Of a stretch of DNA of 11,752 nt, positions 1-6,242 are shown in pieces. The translations under genes were made by a program, and so were the position numbers. The stretch is from Clostridia bacterium (GTDB lineage: Bacteria; Bacillota; Clostridia; Oscillospirales; Acutalibacteraceae): assembly GCA_017502965.1 (NCBI GenBank), contig JAFVTZ010000014.1, positions 1-11,752 of the forward strand. The letters run 5' to 3'. The notes under the pieces are model-generated. The model was not told where the DNA came from. It was given only the letters and a program-made list of their open reading frames with translations, and ran no database searches. Positions within the stretch are counted from its first letter, which is position 1. Every line of letters starts with the position of its first letter.

Positions 1-258
1 AAAACTCCTAATATGATTTATGGAATAGAAACCAATTTCTACGGTAGTGGTGGTAGTAAATTAAATGAAACAGCACGTAGTTATAAAACCCTTGCTTGGG
101 AAACTGAAGAAATTGATGGTTTTACATTCGTTTGGTTTACTGATGGCAAAGGTTGGACAAGCGCACGAAACAACCTTGAAGAAACTTTTGATGTTATGGA
201 ACACATCTACAATATTAAAGATTTGGAAGATGGAATAATCAGCGAGGTTTTTAAGTGA
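1..258 (+). CDS. DpnII-like type II restriction endonuclease, C-terminal part
   Basis: This is the 3' end of a gene whose start lies before the window; the frame is open from base 1 to the TGA at 256-258, giving 85 residues. The segment I-E-T-N-F-Y-G-S-G-G-S-K-L-N-E-T-A-R-S-Y-K and the later F-V-W-F-T-D-G-K-G-W, followed by a stretch ending in N-L-E-E-T-F-D, resemble the C-terminal half of DpnII/MboI-type endonucleases, which cut double-stranded GATC. The E-T-N segment probably carries part of the PD-(D/E)XK-type active site; the rest is upstream and cannot be checked. It overlaps a DNA methyltransferase by one base, the usual restriction-modification layout. The family call is from remembered motifs; GATC specificity is inferred, and is supported by the near absence of GATC in the window. 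Confidence 0.75.
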   Translation, partial: KTPNMIYGIETNFYGSGGSKLNETARSYKTLAWETEEIDGFTFVWFTDGKGWTSARNNLEETFDVMEHIYNIKDLEDGIISEVFK

Positions 259-1004
259 TGGCAAAGAAAATCACTAAATGGGAGCCGGAAGATTTTGAGT
301 TAGAAATGACTACACATTGGTCGTTTCCAAAACGAGGAGATTGGGCTACCCATGACGCCAAATGGCGTGGCAATTGGTCTCCATATATTCCTCGCAACAT
401 TCTGCTCCGATATTCCAAAGAAAAAGATTTGGTTCTTGACCAATTTGCAGGTGGCGGCACAACGTTAGTAGAAGCAAAGTTGCTTAACCGGGATATCATC
501 GGCGTTGATGTGAATGATGTTGCACTTGCTCGTTGCAAAGAAAAAACTGATTTTGAGTATGAAGGAGCAGACGGCAAGGTATATCTTCATAAAGGTGATG
601 CACGAAACCTTGACTTTATCCCAGACGACAGTATTGATTTGATATGTACTCATCCACCGTATGCAGATATTATACAATATAGTGAGGATATCCCTGAAGA
701 TTTATCTCTACTTAAGGTTAAGGATTTCCTTGTGGAAATGGAAAGGGTGGCTTCTGAAAGCTATCGCGTATTGAAAAACGATAAATTCTGTGCTGTTCTT
801 ATGGGTGATACCCGTCAAAAAGGGCATATGATTCCGATGTCTTTTGATGTTATGAGAATTTTTGAAGCCGCAGGGTTTAAACTGAAAGAATTGATTATTA
901 AAGAACAACACAACTGCAAGGCTATAGGATATTGGAAAACAAACAGTGTAAAATACAATTTTTTGCTGATTGCGCATGAGTATCTGTTCGTTTTCAGAAA
1001 ATGA
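258..1004 (+). CDS. DNA methyltransferase of the restriction-modification system
   Basis: A 248-residue S-adenosylmethionine-dependent DNA methyltransferase, presumably protecting host DNA from the endonuclease encoded just upstream. Motif I (D-Q-F-A-G-G-G-T-T, then I-I-G-V-D) is at residues 61-84 and the catalytic motif IV T-H-P-P-Y at 131-135. Motif I therefore precedes motif IV. The N-terminal W-S-F-P-K-R-G-D-W-A-T-H block (21-32) and the C-terminal K-E-Q-H-N-C and H-E-Y-L-F-V-F block are typical of a compact family usually annotated only as DNA methyltransferase. No separate target-recognition domain is visible. The ATG at 258 overlaps the endonuclease stop (TGATG), with a GAGG 10 nt upstream; a GTG at 255 is an alternative start. 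Motif IV of the T/S-P-P-Y form occurs in N4-cytosine and some N6-adenine enzymes, so the modified base is not settled. It does not look like DpnM or DpnA. Confidence 0.85.
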   Translation: MAKKITKWEPEDFELEMTTHWSFPKRGDWATHDAKWRGNWSPYIPRNILLRYSKEKDLVLDQFAGGGTTLVEAKLLNRDIIGVDVNDVALARCKEKTDFEYEGADGKVYLHKGDARNLDFIPDDSIDLICTHPPYADIIQYSEDIPEDLSLLKVKDFLVEMERVASESYRVLKNDKFCAVLMGDTRQKGHMIPMSFDVMRIFEAAGFKLKELIIKEQHNCKAIGYWKTNSVKYNFLLIAHEYLFVFRK

Positions 1005-1012
1005 GGAACCAA

Positions 1013-1654
1013 ATGAATAATTTTAAATACATTCTTTTCGATTTGGACGGGACTTTAACAGAGCCTGCTCTCGGAATTACAAATTCGGTAAAATACGCGC
1101 TCAAAAAATTCGGTATTGAGGCAGAAAGACGGGAACTTTATAAATTCATAGGTCCGCCCCTTGTGGACAGTTTTATGGAATTTTACGGCTTTGATTATGA
1201 AAAAGCGATGAAAGCCTTGGAGTATTACAGAGAGTATTTCTCGGTTAAAGGCATTTTTGAAAACAGTATATTTGACGGTGTTGAAGAAATGCTTAAAAAT
1301 TTGAAAGCAAACGGCAAAAAGGTGATACTTGCTACCTCTAAACCTGAAAAATATGCGATTCAGATATTAGAGCATTTCAAAATAGAAAAATATTTCGATT
1401 TTGTGGCAGGCGCTACTATGGACGAAAAGCGGAACCGCAAAGAAGATGTGATAGAATATGCAATAAGCGAGTTCGGGGTTAAAGACACCGAAAAGGCAGT
1501 AATGGTAGGGGACAGAAAGTATGACATTGAGGGCGCTCACGCTTTTAACTTAAAGGCTGTGGGTGTGCTTTTCGGGTACGGCTCGGCAGAAGAACTGGCA
1601 GATGCGGATTATCAGGCGGAAGATATTGATACCCTTTCAAAAATTTTATTATGA
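1013..1654 (+). CDS. HAD-superfamily hydrolase (phosphoglycolate phosphatase/PpaX-like)
   Basis: A 213-residue haloacid dehalogenase-type phosphatase, subfamily IA by layout. Motif I is F-D-L-D-G-T-L (D10 nucleophile, D12 acid), motif II is A-T-S-K (107-110), the motif III lysine is probably K143, and motif IV is G-D-R-K-Y-D (166-171). An alpha-helical cap lies between motifs I and II. Relatives are annotated as phosphoglycolate phosphatase, pyrophosphatase PpaX or 5'-nucleotidase; the substrate cannot be read from sequence. I chose the ATG at 1013 because a TGAGGA ribosome-binding site sits 5 nt upstream and the protein then begins three residues before F-K-Y-I-L-F-D. An ATG at 1001 would add four residues and overlap the methyltransferase stop as ATGA. 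No terminator separates it from the methyltransferase, so it may be transcribed with it. Confidence 0.87.
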   Translation: MNNFKYILFDLDGTLTEPALGITNSVKYALKKFGIEAERRELYKFIGPPLVDSFMEFYGFDYEKAMKALEYYREYFSVKGIFENSIFDGVEEMLKNLKANGKKVILATSKPEKYAIQILEHFKIEKYFDFVAGATMDEKRNRKEDVIEYAISEFGVKDTEKAVMVGDRKYDIEGAHAFNLKAVGVLFGYGSAEELADADYQAEDIDTLSKILL

Positions 1655-1661
1655 CAGTTGT

Positions 1662-1687
1662 AACGGCGTAAGTTTTACGCCGTTTTT
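1662..1687 (+). terminator. Intrinsic terminator after the HAD gene
   Basis: A perfect 10-bp stem (AACGGCGTAA at 1662-1671 with TTACGCCGTT at 1675-1684) closes on a 3-nt loop. It is followed by TTT, GTA and six more T. It begins 7 nt after the HAD stop and ends before the germination operon, separating the two units. Confidence 0.88.
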
Positions 1688-1730
1688 GTATTTTTTGCAG
1701 AATTTTCCGCATAATATCTGTGGTGATAAT

Positions 1731-3221
1731 ATGTCGGGACAGACAAGTGATTATAAAAAACTCACCCTTTCGGGGAATCTGCAGGAGGATATTGCCCTTT
1801 TCCGGGAAATATTCAAAAAAGATTCGGTGCTCAGGGTAAAGCAGATAAAATCGAGAAACACATATAATATAGATGCCGCACTCATTTATATGGACGGAAT
1901 GATAAATTCGGAGCAACTCAATGATTCAGTAATAAGACCGCTCCTTACGGTTGAAACTCCGAGTGTTTGTGACAGTATAGCCGAATACATTGAAAAACAG
2001 GTGCTTTTTGCAAGGGATGCGAAAAGGCTTAAAAATGTTGACAAGATAATTGAGGGTCTGCTTTACGGAGAGGCGGTACTCCTTATAGATACAAGCGAAG
2101 AAGCGGTTAATATTGATGCTAAGGGCTGGAGAACAAGGGGTATCAGCGAACCTCAGGACGAAAGGGTTTTGCAGGGGCCTCGAGAGGGCTTTGACGAAGC
2201 GGCGCTTTTAAATCTTGCAATGATAAGGCGAAAACTACAGACACCCGACCTATGTATAGAAATGCAAAGGCTTGGCAGAAGAACGGCTACACTCGTTTAT
2301 ATATGTTATCTTGGAAGCCTTGCGGATGAAAAGGTTATTGCCGAGGTGAAACGGAGAATAAGCAAAATTGATATCGACGGTGTGCTTGATTCGAATTATA
2401 TTACCGAGCAGATAAGGGACAGTAAATACTCTCTGTTCAAAACCTGCGGCAGCACCGAAAGACCCGATGTGGTTGCGGCTAAACTGCTTGAGGGCAGAGT
2501 TGCAATAGTTGTTGACGGCACGCCTGTTGTAGTGACAGTGCCGTATATTTTTTCAGAGAGTTTTCAGTCAGACGAGGATTATTATTTAAATTTTCTTGTC
2601 AGCAGTACAGGCAGAATACTGAGATATATCTGTTTTTTTATTGCGGTGAGTATTCCTGCGGTTTTTATTGCGCTTACTTCTTTTCACAACGAACTGCTCC
2701 CCACAACCCTTGCAATAGCGATGGAAAAACTAAGAGGGGGAGTGCCTTTTTCGCCTTTTACCGAATGTCTTATTATGATTACGGTTTTTGAAATACTCAG
2801 AGAAACGGGTGTCAGAATGCAGCAGGGACTCGGGCACGCGCTGAGTATCGTAGGAGGTTTGGTGGTCGGTCAGGCGGCGGTAGAGGCGCGGATTATCAGC
2901 ACCCCTATGCTTATAGTTATAGCGCTAAGCGGTATTTGCGGATTGACAGTACCACGGCTCAGGGGAGCGGTTTTCTATCTCAGAATAATTTTCGTTTTGC
3001 TGGGTTCACTTTTAGGGCTTTACGGACTGATTGCAGGTATGGCGGTAGTTTTAATGCATATAATTTCGCTTTCTTCTTTCGGAACTGATTATACAGTGTC
3101 TCTAAGACGGGCAAGTTTACAAAGCCTTAAAGACAGTATCTGGCGAGCCCCTTGGGAGTTTATGAAGAAAAGACCGTTGTTTAACCGCAATATAATACGC
3201 CAAAGGGGGAAAGAAAAATGA
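1731..3221 (+). CDS. GerA-family spore germination protein, A subunit
   Basis: The A subunit of a Ger-type germinant receptor of the spore inner membrane, which senses small nutrients and triggers germination with the B permease and C lipoprotein. The protein is 496 residues, normal for the family. Residues 1 to about 290 form a soluble N-terminal domain containing the family motif G-P-R-E-G-F (149-154). The C-terminal half is membrane-embedded: a helix near 297-315, R-G-G-V-P-F at 335-340, then hydrophobic stretches near 345-361, 370-389, 391-408 and 413-447, including the conserved I-V-G-G-L-V-V-G-Q-A-A-V-E-A. The ATG at 1731 has GGTG 5 nt upstream; an in-frame extension back to 1563 would run through the preceding terminator and gene and is not credible. 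The stop overlaps the next start as ATGA. Gene order A-C-B resembles the B. subtilis gerK operon rather than gerA. Confidence 0.92.
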   Translation: MSGQTSDYKKLTLSGNLQEDIALFREIFKKDSVLRVKQIKSRNTYNIDAALIYMDGMINSEQLNDSVIRPLLTVETPSVCDSIAEYIEKQVLFARDAKRLKNVDKIIEGLLYGEAVLLIDTSEEAVNIDAKGWRTRGISEPQDERVLQGPREGFDEAALLNLAMIRRKLQTPDLCIEMQRLGRRTATLVYICYLGSLADEKVIAEVKRRISKIDIDGVLDSNYITEQIRDSKYSLFKTCGSTERPDVVAAKLLEGRVAIVVDGTPVVVTVPYIFSESFQSDEDYYLNFLVSSTGRILRYICFFIAVSIPAVFIALTSFHNELLPTTLAIAMEKLRGGVPFSPFTECLIMITVFEILRETGVRMQQGLGHALSIVGGLVVGQAAVEARIISTPMLIVIALSGICGLTVPRLRGAVFYLRIIFVLLGSLLGLYGLIAGMAVVLMHIISLSSFGTDYTVSLRRASLQSLKDSIWRAPWEFMKKRPLFNRNIIRQRGKEK

Positions 3222-4207
3222 AAAAAATCTTGTCTTTGGTGTTATGTGCGGTGGTATCGATTTTTCTTTGCGGTTGTTCGGGTACGAATGTGTTTTCTGC
3301 TAAGTCTGCAGGATATACCGCAACCGCTCTCGGATTTGACCAAAGTGGCAGTAAAATAAAGGTTTTTCTTGAAGCGGTTATTGTAAATTCCGAAGATTCA
3401 GAGGCTGATGTTAAACTTGAACTGCTTTCGGGTGAGGGAAAAACCGTTAAATCTGCAATGGAGCAGATATACAGAAAAGCCGCCCAGCCTATTATGCTAA
3501 GCCACATAGGAGTTGCGGTGGTGGGCAAAGAAATTTCCGATTCATATTTTGAGGAAATAAGGCAATTTTGTTACGGGATAGATAAAATCACCCTTTCAAT
3601 GCTGTGGGTTACAGCCGAGAGTGCCCAAAGGCTTCTTTCCTGTGAGCCGATTTCATCGGTTGCGGTGGGGTATGATATTATGAGTATGCTGAAAGAGCAG
3701 ACGAGCCGCACGGGGATAAAATTCAAAAACAGATTTTATGAGATAGAAGCCCTTGCGGCAAAACCGCTTAATATTACCGCCCTTCCGTATTTTGCGGTGG
3801 GAGACGGCAGTTTTTACTACAGCGGAGTCCGGCTTTATGAAAATGCTGTACCCAAAATGCGGCTTACTAGTGAGGAAACAGGGCTTTACGCTATTGCAAC
3901 CAATTCGCAAAATAGCGGACAACTGTTTTTAAACGGTAAAAATCACAAAATAGATTCGGCGTATTCAACGTTTGATTTTTCGGACGGTATAGAGAAAATA
4001 AACCTCTTTATTGATTTGGATACAAAGCAAAAAACTGACATTAAAAAAGGAATAGAATCTCTTTTTATAAAAGCGCAGAAAAGTGATATAGATATTTTTG
4101 CAATAGGGAATAATATTTACCGCAAAGAGCCGAAAGAATGGAAAAAAATTAAAAATGAATACGAAGAAAAATTTAAAAGTTTCGAATTGACGGTGGAGAT
4201 GAAATGA
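3218..4207 (+). CDS. GerC-family spore germination lipoprotein
   Basis: The C subunit of the germinant receptor, a lipoprotein anchored to the outer face of the spore inner membrane. It is 329 residues, somewhat shorter than the usual 370-400. The N-terminus is a lipoprotein signal peptide: K2-K3, a hydrophobic run, then L-C-G-C, with C20 the predicted lipidated residue (cysteine at the -2 position is unusual but tolerable). The mature part has the mixed alpha/beta, lysine-rich character of GerC proteins, with a segment like S-H-I-G-V-A-V-V-G-K-E in the first third. The start overlaps the A-subunit stop as ATGA, with a purine-rich AAAGGGGGA 7 nt upstream, and its own stop overlaps the next start as ATGA, so the three genes are translationally coupled. 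Confidence 0.85.
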   Translation: MKKILSLVLCAVVSIFLCGCSGTNVFSAKSAGYTATALGFDQSGSKIKVFLEAVIVNSEDSEADVKLELLSGEGKTVKSAMEQIYRKAAQPIMLSHIGVAVVGKEISDSYFEEIRQFCYGIDKITLSMLWVTAESAQRLLSCEPISSVAVGYDIMSMLKEQTSRTGIKFKNRFYEIEALAAKPLNITALPYFAVGDGSFYYSGVRLYENAVPKMRLTSEETGLYAIATNSQNSGQLFLNGKNHKIDSAYSTFDFSDGIEKINLFIDLDTKQKTDIKKGIESLFIKAQKSDIDIFAIGNNIYRKEPKEWKKIKNEYEEKFKSFELTVEMK

Positions 4208-4668
4208 ACAAAAAATCGGTTTTTTACACACATTCTGCCGCAATTACGGCACTTTTTGTTATGGGTAATGCGGTCATAAATCTTCCTGTTAAAAATGCTG
4301 ACGAGTACACCTTTTTTTCATACCTTGTGACTTCTTTGCTGTCTGTCGCAACAATTCTTATTTTAACACCGCTTGCAAATTGGGTTTTCGGGGAAGAAGT
4401 CGGGAATACAGGAAGATTTAAAAAAATTATAATTTTTATATTTTGTCTTTTGACGGCGGTATTTGCGCTTTTTTGCGCGGGAGATGCTTTTTTGAATTTT
4501 GGAAAATTTGTCGGGGAAATACTGATAGCATCATCCGAAAAAGCCGTGATATTTTTAATTTTCTTTGCCGTTTCGGTGTTTTTTGTGTTAAGGCGGCAGG
4601 AAGATATTTTAAAATTTGCACTTTTAGGCTTCTGGTTTTGCCTTTTGTTTGTGCTGTTTTTCTTTTAG
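4204..4668 (+). CDS. GerB-family germination permease, N-terminal piece (split by TAG)
   Basis: A 154-residue, strongly hydrophobic protein in the position of the germinant-receptor B subunit, an amino acid-permease-like membrane protein of about 360 residues. It shows about five hydrophobic stretches: residues near 10-27, 37-58, 76-98, 110-128 and 135-154. The family match is moderate and leans on gene order and on the next piece. It ends at TAG (4666-4668) inside a hydrophobic run, and the same frame stays open past that codon to 5092, so this is best read as the first part of an interrupted gerB-type gene. The ATG overlaps the gerC-type stop as ATGA. Whether a functional product is made is unknown; a deliberately short protein is possible but unlikely. 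Confidence 0.7.
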   Translation: MNKKSVFYTHSAAITALFVMGNAVINLPVKNADEYTFFSYLVTSLLSVATILILTPLANWVFGEEVGNTGRFKKIIIFIFCLLTAVFALFCAGDAFLNFGKFVGEILIASSEKAVIFLIFFAVSVFFVLRRQEDILKFALLGFWFCLLFVLFFF

Positions 4669-4689
4669 GGAGCGGCGGAAAATTATGAT

Positions 4690-5094
4690 ATGAGAAATAT
4701 ATTTATTTTTTCTCTGCCCGATTTTAAGACTGCTGTTTCTCAGGCAAAACCTTATTTTTTTAATCCTTTTCTGCCAGTTCTTTTGATTCCTGTGTATCAG
4801 GCGTTGGTTTTCAGGAAAATAAGAAAAACCGCCCTTGTTTTGGGGGCGGTTTCGGGATATGTTATGCTTGGGTTATGTATTTTAGGGACGTTGCTTCTTT
4901 TCGGACCCGAACTTGCAGGCAGGCTTGATTACCCTTATGCTTCGGCGGTGTCTACGGTAACAGTCGGCAGAATTTTCACCCGAATGGACGGATTTTCTTA
5001 TATTATATATTTCGTTTCATCTCTTATTAAGGTTACAGTCTGTTCTTTTATTATCCGTTCCTGCCTTGAGAAAATGAATAGAATTTTTAATTAA
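4690..5094 (+). CDS. GerB-family germination permease, C-terminal piece
   Basis: This 134-residue hydrophobic protein lies in the same frame as the previous one, separated only by TAG and seven sense codons. Its segments resemble the second half of GerB proteins: S-L-P-D-F at the start, a P-F-L-P-V-L-L stretch, the G-P-E-L-A-G-R-L-D-Y-P block, R-M-D-G-F-S-Y, and a final hydrophobic helix ending at about residue 124. The upstream sequence has no convincing ribosome-binding site (AGGGAG is 17 nt away), which argues against independent translation from the ATG at 4690. Compared with typical GerB proteins, roughly 50 residues including the last membrane segments seem to be missing. The TAA stop sits directly at the edge of a repeat element. 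I favour a degraded or interrupted gerB gene. Confidence 0.65.
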   Translation: MRNIFIFSLPDFKTAVSQAKPYFFNPFLPVLLIPVYQALVFRKIRKTALVLGAVSGYVMLGLCILGTLLLFGPELAGRLDYPYASAVSTVTVGRIFTRMDGFSYIIYFVSSLIKVTVCSFIIRSCLEKMNRIFN

Positions 5095-5214
5095 ATAATA
5101 AATAAGAAAGAATAAAGAAGAAAAAATGTGTTTCGCTTTGCGAAACTTATATAAAATGTTTTGGCATTGACAAAACACCGAATTTATTATTTATTATTTT
5201 TTCTTTATTATTTT
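5095..5214. repeat. Double-hairpin inverted-repeat element, copy 1 (MITE-like)
   Basis: An outer imperfect inverted repeat has a left arm near 5095-5128 with no C and a right arm near 5181-5214 with no G. It encloses two small hairpins: GTTTCGC/GCGAAAC (5130-5146, loop TTT) and TGTTTTG/CAAAACA (5157-5177). A TTATATA spacer lies between them. The layout matches the element at 9646-9763, although the arm sequences differ. No protein is encoded. It abuts the stop of the permease fragment. Confidence 0.6.
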
Positions 5215-5254
5215 AAAAGGGCTGTCGCACCAAAAAGTGAGGCAACCCTTTTTT
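5215..5254. terminator. Bidirectional terminator between the germination operon and the hemolysin III gene
   Basis: An imperfect stem joins AAAAGGGCTGTCGCAC with GTGAGGCAACCCTTTT around a CAAAAA loop. T6 follows on the plus strand (5249-5254) and TTTT follows on the minus strand. It lies between converging genes and can serve both. Confidence 0.78.
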
Positions 5255-5265
5255 AATTAAGTATT

Positions 5266-5946
5266 TTAAACCAGAACATAAAGCAGTATTGCTACGAATT
5301 GGAGCAATGAGCCGAGGACAACGAATATATGGAACACCGAGTGCATATAACGAACAGTCTTTTTGCCTGCAATACCGTAAAGCACAGCGCCGAGCGTATA
5401 GGCAATACCGCCTGCAAGAAGCCAGTAAAAACCTTTGGTGCCTATAGCCGCTATTGCCGCTTTTCCTGTGAGAATTATGCACCAGCCTTGCGCCAAATAG
5501 CAGATTATTGAAAATACATTGTATTTTTTAAGGTCGATTGCGTTAAGGGTTATACCAAGTGCCGATACTCCCCACACAACACCGAAAACAATCCAGCCGA
5601 GAGCGGTATTGTATTCCCTCAAAGAAGTAAGCGCAATAGGAGTATATGTGCCCGATATTAAAATAAATACGGCGCAGTGGTCGATTACCTGCAGAACCTT
5701 TTTTGCGGTTTCGTGTTTCAGCCCGTGATACACGCTTGACATGGTGTAAAGCACTACCATTGAAATACCGTATATAAAAGAGCCTGTTATCTGGTAGACA
5801 TCGTGATTCAAAAAAGATTTTATAACGCATAGTGCGCAGATTATTATTCCGAGCCCTCCGCCGACAATGTGGGACACCATATTGAAAATTTCTTCGCCGC
5901 GGGTGTAGTCAGGGAGTTTTCTGTCTATAAGTTTAGTTCGTTTCAT
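5266..5946 (-). CDS. trhA: Hemolysin III/PAQR-family membrane protein (TrhA-like)
   Basis: An integral membrane protein of 226 residues with seven predicted helices, in the bacterial hemolysin III branch of the PAQR family. The conserved PAQR metal-site residues are visible: S70-x3-H74 in S-S-V-Y-H, D89 in D-H-C-A-V-F, and H202-x3-H206 in H-S-V-F-H. S-H-I-V-G-G near residue 25 and S-G-T-Y-T-P near 98 are also typical. These residues suggest a zinc-dependent hydrolase-like fold. TrhA homologues have been linked to membrane energetics and fluidity; the haemolysin name is historical and should not be read as toxicity. The ATG at 5946 has AAGGAAG a few bases upstream on the minus strand. It shares its orientation with the mutase gene 300 bp upstream, but the gap is long enough for its own promoter. 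Confidence 0.92.
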   Translation of the reverse strand: MKRTKLIDRKLPDYTRGEEIFNMVSHIVGGGLGIIICALCVIKSFLNHDVYQITGSFIYGISMVVLYTMSSVYHGLKHETAKKVLQVIDHCAVFILISGTYTPIALTSLREYNTALGWIVFGVVWGVSALGITLNAIDLKKYNVFSIICYLAQGWCIILTGKAAIAAIGTKGFYWLLAGGIAYTLGAVLYGIAGKKTVRYMHSVFHIFVVLGSLLQFVAILLYVLV

Positions 5947-6010
5947 TTTCTTCCTTTCAAAAACGGAAAAACAGAGATTTTTCTGTGCCTGATTTATGAA
6001 AATTTGTCAC

Positions 6011-6038
6011 TTTCAACAAAATAATTATTTTGTCGAAA
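6011..6038. promoter_or_regulatory. 28-bp near-perfect palindrome upstream of the hemolysin III gene
   Basis: The core ACAAAATAATTATTTTGT (6016-6033) is perfectly palindromic. It extends to TTTC/GAAA on each side with a single mismatched pair (A6015/C6034). It lies 65 bp upstream of the hemolysin III start. It could be an operator for an unknown dimeric regulator or part of an AT-rich unwinding region; I do not recognise the binding protein. Confidence 0.45.
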
Positions 6039-6091
6039 TTTGCAATTTTAATTTACATAAATTCTTTTATTAAATTATTATCAAATGGGGG

Positions 6092-6199
6092 TTATCCCAC
6101 TTATTAACAGAGTTATCCACCGAAATTCGGGCAAAAAACCTTGATTTTATTAGGACAAGCCGTTAAAACGGTGGATAACTTGGTGGATAATGTGGATAA
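6092..6199. promoter_or_regulatory. DnaA-box cluster beside an AT-rich stretch
   Basis: Four DnaA boxes match TTATCCACA in at least 8 of 9 positions: 6113-6121 on the plus strand (TTATCCACC), and 6170-6178, 6182-6190 and 6191-6199 on the minus strand, the last being a perfect TTATCCACA. A weaker TTATCCCAC is at 6092-6100. AGTTATCCACCG (6111-6122) and its exact reverse complement at 6169-6180 form a 12-bp inverted repeat. The adjacent 5990-6085 is very AT-rich. DnaA, the replication initiator, is the expected ligand. No dnaA, dnaN or rpmH is nearby, so this may be a titration or regulatory cluster, or an origin. The whole non-coding gap 5947-6242 holds only this cluster and the palindrome. Confidence 0.65.
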
Positions 6200-6242
6200 C
6201 TTTTATGGTTGTCTTAGTTTACATAACAACATTTTTTAAGCC

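Noticed and set aside
1710..1716. CATAATA resembling a forespore sigma-G -10 box before the germination operon, with GTATT 17 nt upstream.
   Set aside because: Transcription would begin at about 1722, on top of the ribosome-binding site of the ATG at 1731, and the -35 match is poor. A forespore promoter is expected on biological grounds but this one is not convincing.
1563..1730. In-frame N-terminal extension of the GerA-type protein.
   Set aside because: It overlaps the HAD gene and its terminator, and does not resemble GerA proteins; the ATG at 1731 has a suitable ribosome-binding site.
1545..1916. A 123-codon minus-strand open frame spanning the HAD end and the GerA start.
   Set aside because: It crosses a terminator and two real genes and has no recognisable motif; a shadow frame.
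4443..4688. An 81-codon open frame overlapping the permease in another frame.
   Set aside because: Its sequence is not membrane-like in the way the main frame is, and it is inside the gene. Only its end (F-L-L-G-S-G-G-K) is mentioned as part of a possible frameshift.
6210..6240. GTTGT/ACAAC hairpin followed by T6 on the plus strand after the DnaA boxes.
   Set aside because: The stem is only 5 bp with a long loop and no plus-strand gene ends there; the mutase gene ends on the opposite strand.
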